From NCBI GenBank assembly GCA_964019165.1, contig OZ025267.1, positions 7,501 to 71,500 on the forward strand: a stretch of DNA of 64,000 nucleotides. Reading direction: 5' to 3'. Made by a program: the position numbers and the translations under genes. Position 1 is the first letter of the stretch; the number at the start of each line of letters is the position of its first letter. The notes beneath the pieces were generated by a model that was not told the origin of the DNA, ran no database searches, and was given only the letters and a program-made list of their open reading frames with translations. Positions 48,835 to 58,382 of the stretch are shown here, piece after piece. Source of the DNA: Mastigias papua (lineage: Eukaryota; Cnidaria; Scyphozoa; Rhizostomeae; Mastigiidae).

Positions 48835-49349
48835 GGGGTCAAGGGTCCTTGGAGGAGTAGTCCCTTTTCTAGTTGGCCTTCTGTGGCATCCTAGACTGGT
48901 CTCCCCAAACTCAGTACCTTGTGAAGCGCAATATAGAGCCACTCCATGGTGAAGACCGTCTGTGCGTGGTGAAGAGCCACATCCTACTAGAGGTGGCCCT
49001 GTGACAGGCCAAACACAGCGGATCTAGGGGAGTAACCCCCGAAAACAAATCCGTAACTCAAGGTGTAAATCGTGCTGACGGGTGGATGGCTACAACGGCA
49101 TGTAGTCATTAACGATACAAGACAGTCACTGCCTTGTGGATTAGGTGTACAAGCCAAAGGCTAAGGGTGAAGATCCCTAACAGAAAGCTTCTTAGTTTTC
49201 CCCTGATAGCTATGGCATTTAGGGGAATTACCCCAGTCATGGGCAAATGACCTGGTAAACTGGACCAGAAAGTCCTGGAAGACAACCAGTTTAGGAGAAT
49301 GTCACTCTGATGTAAAACATCCAGCTATGGGAAAATAGTAAAACCTTTA

Positions 49350-52300
49350 ATGGATAAGTTAAAGAATAGTTTATCATGCCGCATCGCTCGTCGCGCGGAT
49401 GAACAAGGAGCGCGTCCCCCAACGAGGAACCAGGCTGGGGTCGAAAAATCGATTACTGGAACAACCTTACCCAACAATGATCTGGCAGGTAACCTTACCG
49501 AGACCTTCTCTCAAAAAGGCCCTTCAGACACAAAAAGTCTGTCCAGAAGTAAACAGAAAACAATTAGACAAAGATGGACAAGGGAAGAATATATACAAGT
49601 CATGACAGCATTTTATGAGGCAAAATTTTCGCCAGCAGAAGGCTCAAATACAGAGCAGACATATAAATTATGGAGAGAGAAACACCCGGAAATTAGACCA
49701 GCGATGGATGCTAATAAGCTTGCTAATGTAAGACGTGATATTGTCAAGAATAAGAGACTAGAAGACACCACATTACAACAGATTCAAAATGATATAAGAG
49801 AGAAAATTGAAATACAAAATGTAGATAATAGCTGTAGTTCAACCAATGATGGTACAGAGGAGAGTGAGATACTGCATGAAACAACTGTCATCAGTCAGCC
49901 AGATATTGAAACCTCAGATCAGACCAACACCATTGATTCAGCTTCAAGTGAAGAGGTAAGTGCAATTTCAGAAAAGATAATGATTAAATTGGAAGAACTG
50001 AAGCATCAACATCTATCTGATAGAATCCAACTTCCTAAAATTAGAAAAGATAGAAAAGCAAAAGATCTTATACACAAGGGAAATATTGCGATCCTCAAAT
50101 TAAAAACACAGGCCATGGAACCGCTCACAATAACTGAGCTTAATCAGATGGTATATGCTACAGCATCAGTAATAACGGAAGAAGTTGGAGTAACGATACA
50201 AAGAAAGAAAGGCCGACAACATAAGCAACCCCAATGGAAAGAAAGGACTAGCAAGGATATAGAATGCTTAAGGAAGAAACTGTCAATTTTAACCGAAAAA
50301 GTGAAAGGTAGCATGGTATCTCACAGAAAGATCACTCGAGTGCTGTCTCAACTTAAGTGTAAGAGTGAGGCAGATATACCATCAATTATAGAAAAGATAA
50401 AGCAAAAAATTGCAGCCAAAACACAAAGGATAAGGCGGTACGAAAAGAGAGGGAAGCAATTCCGTCAAAACAAACTGTTTAAAGATAATGCGAAGCAGTT
50501 CTATAGAGAAATTGGCAAGAAGCAAATTGATGTAACTGAGCCACCTATACTTACTAAAATCGAAGGTTTCTGGTCGAGAATATGGGAAAATGAAAAAGTC
50601 TATAACGAAGTAGCTGAATGGATTAGAGACCAGGAAGAATTATATAAAGATCAGCAATGCCAAGAAACTAACGATATCACAATTGATGAGGTACGCACTG
50701 CAATAAAAAATGCGAACAACTGGACATCACCAGGGTTAGATAAGATTCCAAATTTCTGGCTTATTAACATAGATAAGCTGCACACGGACCTGGCAAGGGA
50801 ATATAATACCATTCTCAAAGAACCAGACAAATGTCCAGAGTGGCTAACACAAGGATTAACATTCCTGATTCCTAAATCTAATGATACACATGAAGCTAAA
50901 AATTACCGACCAATAACTTGCTTGCCAACTATGTACAAAACATTGACCTCGATCATTACAGATAGAACATACTTGCACCTGGAGGACAATAGATTATTAC
51001 CCAATGAGCAAAAAGGATGCAAACGGGGATCATATGGTTGCAAAGATCAGCTCCTAGTGAATAAAATGATAATGGAAGACTGTAAAACAAGAAAGAAGAA
51101 TCTGACAACATCATGGATTGACTATAGGAAAGCATTCGACAGTGTGCCACACAGCTGGATTATAAAGACATTGGAACTTTACAAAATATCGCCTGAGATT
51201 GTTAACTTTATGAAAGTGAACATGAAAAACTGGAAAACACCATTGCTTCTAAGACATGCTACCGGCACACTGACGTCTCGATTGATAGAAATAAGGAGTG
51301 GCATATTTCAAGGCGATTCTTTATCCCCGCTTCTATTTTGCTTGGCTCTGGCTCCCCTAAGCAACTTGCTTCATTCTACTAATTGCGGATATGATATCCA
51401 AGGAAAGAAAATCAACCATCTCTTCTATATGGACGATTTAAAGGTATTTGGCAGAGACAGTCAGCAACAAGAGCGCTTGCTTCAAACTGTTAAAACATTT
51501 AGTGACGACATTAATATGAAATTTGGACTAGAAAAATGTGCCACAGCAGAATTCAAACGGGGTAAACTAGCTACAACTACATCAATCAGACTTGATGAAG
51601 AAACGACTATCAAAGAGTTGCAACAAGAGGACAGCTACAAATACCTTGGAATAAATGAAGCTGACGGTATTCAGCATGCGAAGATGAAAGAAAAGATAAG
51701 AAAGGAGTATTATAGGAGAGTTAGACTGATACTCAAGAGTGAACTGAAGGCAGTTAATCGTATTGCAGCCATCAACTCTCTTGCTATCCCAGTCATCACA
51801 TATAGTATGAATATACTCAATTGGAAGATAAATGACCTCAAAAGGCTTGACACAAAGACAAGGAAACTCTTAACAATGTATAGAATGCACCATCCAAAAG
51901 CAGATGTGGATCGACTATACTTACCAAGAAGCGAAGGAGGGAGGGGACTAATGCAAATAGAGTTAACTTTCAAGATAGTGACTGTTGGTCTCGAAATATA
52001 TTTAAGAGAAAGCAAGGACGAAATGATGAAATTGGTCTTAGAGCATGAGAAGAAAAAGAAGTTATACTCTGTTACAAAAGAGGCTACCAAATTTTGTAGA
52101 GAGCTAGAAGTCGATCAACCAGGGCATAGGGAAACGGATAGTGTCACAAATAAAGCCAAAGAAGTCAAGAATATAGTGAAAAAACAAGGAAAAGAACAGA
52201 TAAGAATAAGATGGGAACAGAAGCCGCTGCACGGTCAGTACTTGAAAAGATTGAAGAGACCAGATGTTGATGAAACTGAAACACATAAGTGGTTAAAAAG

Positions 52301-52985
52301 TTCAGGATTAAAATCAGAGACAGAAGGCCTAATAATAGCAGCACAAGACCAAAGTTTAATGACAAAGCAATATCAAAGTGAAATAATGAAGAATGGAATG
52401 AATCCCAAATGTCGACTATGCAATCAATATAATGAAACAATTGATCACATTGTAAGTGGATGTCCTGTATTAGCAAAATCAGAATTCATGCAACGACATG
52501 ACAAAGCTGCATCATACATACACTGGAGAATTAGTAAGGCATTCAAACTACCTGTAGCGGACAAATGGTATAATCACAGCCCAGAAACTGTCGTGAGCAA
52601 TGACCAAGTAACTTTAATATGGGATATGCAAGTACACACAGATAAAGAAATAAAGGCTAACAAGCCTGACATTATTATCAAAGATCACATAAACAGCACG
52701 TGCCAACTGATTGATATGACTATACCTTCGGATAGAAATGTATCAATAAAGGAAGTTGAAAAATTTTCAAAATACAAGGATTTAGAAATTGAAATAGGCA
52801 AAATGTGGAAAATGAAAGTAACTACAATTCCTGTAGTTATAGGTGCGCTTGGAGCTATAAAGAAAGGAATGAAATCGAACATTGACAAGATACCGGGGAA
52901 AATATACTTAGAAGAACTACAGAAGATCACACTACTGGGCACTGCTCATATCCTCAGGAAAGTTCTGTCAACTGACTTAATGTGA
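49350..52985 (+). CDS. Intact R4/Dong-like retrotransposon protein, 1,211 residues
   Basis: Single uninterrupted ORF with ATG start. In order: basic RIARRA motif (residues 11-16); SANT/Myb-like helical region (about 75-145: RWTREEY, ANKLANVRRDI, NKRLED); acidic linker; basic helical region (about 340-375); RT with NYRP (518-521), motif A DYRKAFDSV (D591), motif B GIFQGDSLSPLLF (651-663) and motif C YMDDLKVF (693-700). Then come the thumb with YKYLGI (about 763), the knuckle CX2CX8HX4C (C1021, C1024, H1033, C1038), the RHD helix, and the restriction-like endonuclease with KPD (1105-1107), LIDMTIP (D1122) and KEVEKFSKYKDL. All catalytic residues I can judge are present. It should bind element RNA, nick (TAA)n DNA and prime reverse transcription from the nick. 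R4/Dong elements with this layout are known; target choice here is inferred from the flanks. It is the reference for the broken neighbours. Confidence 0.93.
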   Translation: MDKLKNSLSCRIARRADEQGARPPTRNQAGVEKSITGTTLPNNDLAGNLTETFSQKGPSDTKSLSRSKQKTIRQRWTREEYIQVMTAFYEAKFSPAEGSNTEQTYKLWREKHPEIRPAMDANKLANVRRDIVKNKRLEDTTLQQIQNDIREKIEIQNVDNSCSSTNDGTEESEILHETTVISQPDIETSDQTNTIDSASSEEVSAISEKIMIKLEELKHQHLSDRIQLPKIRKDRKAKDLIHKGNIAILKLKTQAMEPLTITELNQMVYATASVITEEVGVTIQRKKGRQHKQPQWKERTSKDIECLRKKLSILTEKVKGSMVSHRKITRVLSQLKCKSEADIPSIIEKIKQKIAAKTQRIRRYEKRGKQFRQNKLFKDNAKQFYREIGKKQIDVTEPPILTKIEGFWSRIWENEKVYNEVAEWIRDQEELYKDQQCQETNDITIDEVRTAIKNANNWTSPGLDKIPNFWLINIDKLHTDLAREYNTILKEPDKCPEWLTQGLTFLIPKSNDTHEAKNYRPITCLPTMYKTLTSIITDRTYLHLEDNRLLPNEQKGCKRGSYGCKDQLLVNKMIMEDCKTRKKNLTTSWIDYRKAFDSVPHSWIIKTLELYKISPEIVNFMKVNMKNWKTPLLLRHATGTLTSRLIEIRSGIFQGDSLSPLLFCLALAPLSNLLHSTNCGYDIQGKKINHLFYMDDLKVFGRDSQQQERLLQTVKTFSDDINMKFGLEKCATAEFKRGKLATTTSIRLDEETTIKELQQEDSYKYLGINEADGIQHAKMKEKIRKEYYRRVRLILKSELKAVNRIAAINSLAIPVITYSMNILNWKINDLKRLDTKTRKLLTMYRMHHPKADVDRLYLPRSEGGRGLMQIELTFKIVTVGLEIYLRESKDEMMKLVLEHEKKKKLYSVTKEATKFCRELEVDQPGHRETDSVTNKAKEVKNIVKKQGKEQIRIRWEQKPLHGQYLKRLKRPDVDETETHKWLKSSGLKSETEGLIIAAQDQSLMTKQYQSEIMKNGMNPKCRLCNQYNETIDHIVSGCPVLAKSEFMQRHDKAASYIHWRISKAFKLPVADKWYNHSPETVVSNDQVTLIWDMQVHTDKEIKANKPDIIIKDHINSTCQLIDMTIPSDRNVSIKEVEKFSKYKDLEIEIGKMWKMKVTTIPVVIGALGAIKKGMKSNIDKIPGKIYLEELQKITLLGTAHILRKVLSTDLM
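49417..49440 (+). promoter_or_regulatory. ORF-start hairpin of P4
   Basis: CCCCA (49,417-49,421) pairs with TGGGG (49,436-49,440); 14-nt loop containing aaccagg, as in P1. Confidence 0.5.
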
Positions 52986-52999
52986 CCTTGTATGTCCTA

Positions 53000-53018
53000 A
53001 GATCTATGGATTAGATTT
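53000..53018 (+). promoter_or_regulatory. 3'-UTR hairpin of P4
   Basis: AGATCTA-TGGAT-TAGATTT: 7 bp including one G-U pair, 5-nt loop, 14 bases after the stop. Confidence 0.55.
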
Positions 53019-53078
53019 GGATTTGCAGGAAGAACAGAAAAGACTTAATAGACATTTTATAAGAATAATAATAATAAG

Positions 53079-53537
53079 GTTCATTGGGAAGTCAGCAAAC
53101 AGTGCGGGTTTGTTGTTAAAGAGAAATGGTACGAGCATGAACCAAATGCAGTCAGCGAGAACAATGATTTCCATATTCTGTGGGATTTTGAAGTACAAAC
53201 TGACCATGAGATTGAGGCGAGAAGGCCTGACATGATAGTAACTGATAAAAAGAACAATATATGCAAGATAATTGACTTTGCTGTGCCTTTTGATAGCAGG
53301 GTGGATTCAAAGGAAGGGGAAAAAATTGAAAAGTACCAAGATTTAGCCAGGGAATTACGAAAGATTTGGAATAAAAAGGTGAAAGTCATCCCTATTATAA
53401 TTGGGGCCTTAGGAACTACTCCAAAGCTATTATGAAAGAGGCTGGAAGACATTGGCATTGATACAAAGGTTGTGGAATTGCAGAAGAGTGCCATCTTATA
53501 TTCTGCAAGGATCCTCAGGAAAGTTCTTGAGATTTGA
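53079..53537 (+). pseudogene. P5 endonuclease fragment
   Basis: Begins after the knuckle with VHWEVSKQCG. It keeps WYEHEPNAV, ILWDFEVQTD, RRPDMIV, ICKIIDFAVPFD and EKIEKYQDL. A TGA near 53,433 interrupts before KRLEDIGI; the same frame continues to the C-terminus ILRKVLEI and stops at 53,537. It is closest to P0 and P3. Confidence 0.85.
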
Positions 53538-53538
53538 G

Positions 53539-53555
53539 GAGACTTGTTGTCACCA
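53539..53555 (+). promoter_or_regulatory. 3'-UTR hairpin of P5
   Basis: GGAGAC-TTGTT-GTCACC: 5 of 6 pairs, with one A-A mismatch relative to the P3 hairpin. Confidence 0.5.
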
Positions 53556-54218
53556 AACCTCACGACACGATTTCTACTGAAATAGACAGTATGCGTTATG
53601 AGATAAAAGGTGAAGGGTTAAGCCGGTCGGCTTAAAGTGAGGAGTTAGGCGTCCTCTACCTCCCTAGCTGTCTTCTCCTTTTTCTATTTGTTTCTTTAGC
53701 TTCATTCAATTTTTGCTTTCTGTTTGTTCTACATATAGTTGCCAATGATCCTAAGAGCCCTGCTAGGTATTGTAGTGGAAGGATAGATTGGATCTAGGTA
53801 GAGGCATCTAGCTCCTGGAAAGATCAGACTTCAAGACAGCGAAGGGAGCCTACTAGGTTCCTTTTGCTGGGCTAGGTGTAACCCCGTACTGCGGTTCGGG
53901 ACCCTTAGGTTGTTCTTGGCAACTGTTGCTTTATTTGGGTAGATGGGGCTCATTAGCTGGGTAAAGGTAGTCCATCTAGGAGAAGGAAAACTCTTATCTC
54001 AAACCAGGGTTGATGGAACTCTTCTGTGGTATTTTTTGTAGTAATGCTACAGTCGGGATGAAAATGCTGGATAGGTGACCGGCATAGAATACCCAATGTC
54101 AATTATAAGAGTAGAGGGGACTCTTTGAATCCTTTTAGATAAACCTCTCTAGGGATGGTGTCCCGATAAAAATACTGGTGGTTGTGGCACCTTATCAACA
54201 CTATCTGATACGTTTAGT

Positions 54219-57200
54219 ATGAATCTACGTTCTAAATCATACCGCATCGCCCGTCGCGCGGGTCAACAAGGGGCGCGTCCCTCAGGGCTAGACCAGCCTG
54301 AGGTCGAAAAGTTGGCTACTGAGTCTAAATCTTCCATTACGCAAAGTTTTCATGGTCACCAGGACGGGAGGATTCCTAACCCTAGCCCTGGAAACTCAAC
54401 ATTGAATCAAACTCAAAAGAAAAAACGAAATAAATGGACAAGGGAAGAATATAAAGATGTAATGTACTGTTTTCATTTTACTTTGGAAAACCCGACAACG
54501 AACAACACTGACGGAACTTTCAACAAATGGTGCGAACGTAACAGTAACAACGAGAAATTGACCTATTTAGATGCAAATAAGCTAGCGAATGTAAGAAGGT
54601 ACATAGTGCGTGAAAAGAAGTTAACTGATACTGAAATTGCTCAAATTAAAGAACAGGTTAGAGTCGATATGAGTCACAACCTAATTGAAAAAATTGTCCG
54701 GGAAAGAAATGAAGATCCTGAAGATGTAGAGTCTTCTGAAATTCAGGCTGTAGTGAATGTTGAACCAAATGATAATGGTAATGAAGAGGAAATTGTTATT
54801 GAACCTGTAATAACTGAAGAAGCCTTAGCAATGAAAACAGATATACTTGAGGAGCTATCGAAAGTACAACACACTAACATAGCAGAGAGAGCACCCTTGT
54901 TGAAAATCAGAAGCAAACGCAAATTTAAGAGTGCTTTTGATTTAGCAAATACGGCATTAGAACTCCTATGCAACGAGCTTAATCCTGATTTGACATGTCT
55001 AAACGAGTTAATGTATACAACAGGAAAAGTTCTTCAAGAGAAATGTGGCATTACTATAAAGAGAAGGAGCAAAGGCTCCCGTGGCATCAATAAATCTAAA
55101 TGGCAACTAAAACTAGAAAAAGAAATAGAATTATTTAGGAAAGAACTTTCTTTACTTGATGAGATTCAAAAGGACAAAATACTGCGTTCTGGTAAAGCAA
55201 AGAAAGTAGTAAGGAAATATAAGATAGAAAGTAAAACTCAGATCCCATGTATTAAGGAAGAGCTTAAACAAAAGCTCCAAGTAAAAGCACAAAGAATGCG
55301 CCGATTTGAAAAGCGTTCAAAATTCTTTCGTCAAAATAGAATCTTTGAAACCGATGCAAGAAAGTTCTATCGAGAAATAAATAAATCTACTGTCTCTATT
55401 GAAAAAGCACCATCAGAAAAAGAAATACAGGAATTCTGGAGTACAATATGGGGAAAGGAGAAAATGTATAATGAGAATGCTGCATGGTTGAAAGATATTG
55501 AAGAAAAAACTGAAGATGTTTCGCAGCAAGAGTGGGGTAACATAACTGTTCATGAAATAAGAGAAGTTTTGAAAAAGTCGCACAAATGGAAATCCCCTGG
55601 AATTGATCAACTAACAAATTTTTGGCTTGATGCTCTTTTTTCTACACATGCTCAACTGGCACTTAACTTTAAGAGCATAATGACAGATCCTACTACAACA
55701 CCAAAGTGGTTTTATCAAGGCACCACACATCTATTAGCAAAGTCTACAGATACAGTCAACCCAAAAAACTATCGGCCTATAACCTGCTTATCGACCTTAT
55801 ACAAGCTGCTTACTTCCATACTGACAGAAAGAACCTACAGACACTTAGATCAGCAAAATATCCTTCCGACTGAACAAAAGGGATGCCGAAGAGGATCATA
55901 CGGATGTAAAGATCAGCTACTAATCAACAAGATGATACTGGAGCATGCAAATTCAAAATTTAGAAATCTAAGCACAGCTTGGATTGATTACAAAAAGGCC
56001 TTTGACAGTGTTCCTCACTCATGGATACTAAGATCACTTGAAATCTTTAAAATCTCCCCTACGATTATATGCTTCCTAAAAGCAAGTATGGCCTTATGGG
56101 AAACTAATCTATATCTATCTCACTCCAATGGGACACTTACTTCTAATGGTATGCAAATACAATGTGGTATCTTTCAAGGTGACTCATTTTCTCCCCTTTT
56201 GTTTTGTCTTGCGCTCGTTCCTCTATCCCACCTTTTAAACAACACTGGATATGGTTATAAGATCAACAACAGAAGGATAAATCACCTCTTTTATATGGAC
56301 GATCTTAAGCTATACGCAAGAGATGATCTGGAATTAGAAGGATTGTTACAAACTGTTAAGTCTGTCAGTGATGATATAGGCATGGAGTTCGGTCTGGATA
56401 AATGTGCTAAGGCAACATTCAAGCGTGGAAAGATGATCAACTCTTCAAATATAATGTTAAATGACAATACAATAATAAAAGAATTAGAACAGGGAGGTGC
56501 ATATAAGTATCTAGGTGTAAGTGAACGCAATGGTATACAGCACTCTAATATGAAAGAAAAAATCCGAAAAGAATGTATACGGAGAATATGATCAATTATG
56601 AAGACAGAACTGAACTCGAGAAATCGTATCACTGCTATAAACACTTTAGCAATACCTGTAGTGACCTATAGCTTTAATATTATCAACTGGAACCTAAGAG
56701 AACTAAAGAAAATAGACACAAAAATAAGAGAGCAATTGACATGTGGCAGAATGCATCATCCGAAATCAGATGTTGACCGCCTTTATATGCCTAGGAGTAA
56801 AGGGGGTAGAGGCATGATACAATTGGAACTCTCATACAAGACTTCAACAGTTGGTCTCTCCCAGTATTTACGTAACTCACAGGACTGGATGATAAAACTT
56901 GTCACCTCACACGAGAATACTAAGAAGTTACATTCAATTATAAAGGATTCTGAACAGAACTAGAAGAGAACTAGGGATTGAAATGCAAACTGATGAAGAA
57001 CTTATTCCTACTACTATTGCAAAGAAAACCAAACAAGTAGCTAAACAGAAAGGCTTGAAAATGATTGAAGAAAGATGGCACGAGAAACCCCTTCATGGAC
57101 AGGTTGTTATTCGATGCAAAGGTGCTGATGTTGATCAAATGGCAACCCATCAGTGGCTGAGAAGCTCTGGACTAAAAGGGGAAACTGAAGGGTTTATTCT

Positions 57201-57840
57201 TGCCGCACAAGATCAAAGTTTGGCTACTCGAAATTATCAAGCAAATATCCTACATAACGGAGCTGACCCAAAGTGCAGATTTTGTGACGAAAAGCTCGAA
57301 ACAGTTGACCACCTTGTTTCTGGTTGCTCAGTACTAGCACCAAAAGAATATAAAAGCCGTCATGACAGAGTGGGCCAGTATCTTCAATGGAGAATATGTA
57401 AATACTACTTGATCAGTACAACCGCTAACTGGTATGAGCACCATCCTGAACCAGTAACAGAAGGAAAAGATGTCTCCATTCTATGGGATTTCCCTGTTCA
57501 TACTGACAGAACTATACAGGCAAATCGCCCTGATATTATAGTTAAGGACAAAAAAGACAACATTTGTCTCTTGATTGATATGAGTGTACCTTCCGACAAT
57601 AATGTTGCTGCAAACGTATTTGAAAAATTGAGCAAATACAAAGATCTGGAGACTGAAATTGAAAAAATGTGGCATCTAAAAACAAAAACACTTCCAGTAG
57701 TTGTTGGTGCACTTGGCCTCATAAGAAAGGGCACAGCTGACTTTATTGACAGAATTCCAGGGTCTCCATCGCTGTCAGAGGTGCAAAAAATAGTCTTAAA
57801 TAGCACAGCTCATGTTTTGAGAAGGGCTCTTTCCATCTGA
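54219..57840 (+). pseudogene. P6 R4/Dong-like protein, nearly intact (one stop, one frameshift)
   Basis: ATG at 54,219. It has SYRIARRAGQQGARPSG, then the SANT-like region KWTREEYKDVMYCF, ANKLANVRRYIV and EKKLTDTEIA. RT includes NYRPITCLSTLYK, motif A DYKKAFDSV (about 55,990), motif B GIFQGDSFSPLLF (about 56,166) and motif C YMDDLKLY (about 56,295). A TGA at 56,589 stands where P7 has the glycine of RRVGLIL. A frameshift near 56,955 leads to the last frame (56,983-57,840). That frame holds HGQVVIR, the knuckle CRFCDEKLETVDHLVSGC (about 57,282), RPDIIVKD, LLIDMSVPSD and KLSKYKDL. It is the closest relative of P7. Two lesions in about 1,200 codons suggest a fairly recent loss. Confidence 0.92.
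54280..54303 (+). promoter_or_regulatory. ORF-start hairpin of P6
   Basis: CCTCAGG (54,280-54,286) pairs perfectly with CCTGAGG (54,297-54,303); 10-nt loop with gaccag. Confidence 0.6.
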
Positions 57841-57973
57841 ATAACTCGCTTGTGAAAACTGTTTGTTTTTTTTTCTGTTTTGGTTGTTTTTTTTGTTTGT
57901 TTGTTTGCTTGTTTTGTTTTTCCTTCCTCATCAAAGTCACTTTCTAACCAACATGTACCCTTCACTCACCCTA

Positions 57974-57990
57974 GGTTGCTAGTTGTAACT
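57974..57990 (+). promoter_or_regulatory. 3'-UTR hairpin of P6
   Basis: GGTTGC-TAGTT-GTAACT: six pairs including two G-U wobbles; preceded by ttcactcacccta as in P7. Confidence 0.5.
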
Positions 57991-58031
57991 CGGTGTTTGA
58001 TTGTATACTAGCTTGCCAAAGACAACTCTAT

Positions 58032-58051
58032 TATAATAATAATAATAATAA
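58032..58051. repeat. (TAA)n between P6 and P7
   Basis: About six trinucleotide units at the junction. Confidence 0.9.
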
Positions 58052-58053
58052 CT

Positions 58054-58170
58054 GTCCTGGGTATGACATAAAACTGCATCCGGTTGTGGAGTTTCGACGT
58101 GGGATAATGAGGTTACCCTTAGCCACAACGGCCTCCAGGGCACCCTTGAGCAAGGTGTAGTACCTGTCAC
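58054..58170 (+). ncRNA. Possible HDV-like ribozyme fold at the P7 5' end
   Basis: GTCCTGG at the 5' end (58,054-58,060) pairs with CCAGGGC (58,135-58,141) over 7 positions including one U-G. TGACA (58,064-58,068) pairs with TGTCA (58,165-58,169), crossing the first helix as in the HDV P1/P2 pseudoknot. CCGGTTGTGG (58,080) pairs with CCACAACGG (58,123) with one bulge. A hairpin CACCCTTG-AG-CAAGGTG (58,141-58,157) sits where P4 would be. The hairpin before P1' is longer than a normal P3, and I cannot assign the catalytic cytosine, so the ribozyme identity is a hypothesis. HDV-like ribozymes at the 5' end are known for R2 and several other non-LTR elements. Confidence 0.4.
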
Positions 58171-58382
58171 CTCTCCCCGAGACCATGAAGTACCAGGTTG
58201 GCGTCTGGCGGGGGCTAGTCTGTCTCCTGGGTAGGGGGGACTCTTCAGCCTTGGTTGGCAACCCTCCTAGTGATGGTGTCACAAATAAAAATACCAGCTG
58301 GAAACTTGCCACAAAGAATATCCGTGTGAACTCGAAATACCAGGTGGCATCTGGCACAGAATAGACAGCCTTTTATTAATAT

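Larger units (their letters stand above)
48835..53063 (+). mobile_element. R4/Dong-like element P4, full length with intact ORF, 4.2 kb
   Basis: The 5' end ggggtcaagggtcc directly follows (TAA)n and the 3' end (ttttataag) is followed by (AATAAT)n. The 5' UTR is about 515 bp, the ORF 3,636 bp and the 3' UTR about 78 bp. The 5' UTR differs from those of P1, P6 and P7 except close to the ORF. Confidence 0.95.
53078..53604 (+). mobile_element. R4/Dong-like element P5, 3' fragment
   Basis: 5'-truncated directly after (AATAAT)n at 53,064-53,077. The 3' end is placed near gagataa (53,604) by comparison with P3's UTR; the boundary to P6 is approximate because almost no TAA repeat remains. Confidence 0.7.
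53605..58031 (+). mobile_element. R4/Dong-like element P6, full length, about 4.4 kb
   Basis: The 5' UTR begins near a perfect inverted repeat (TTAAGCCG-gt-CGGCTTAA, 53,617-53,634). It contains the pre-ORF block ctaggagaaggaaaactc shared with P1, and ends gatggtgtcccgataaaaat as in P8. The 3' UTR has a long T/G-rich tract (57,860-57,925) and ends before (TAA)n at 58,032-58,051. Confidence 0.85.

Noticed and set aside
57840..57930. T/G-rich tract after P6 ORF as a terminator
   Set aside because: It is low-complexity DNA within the 3' UTR, upstream of the conserved hairpin and the true 3' end.
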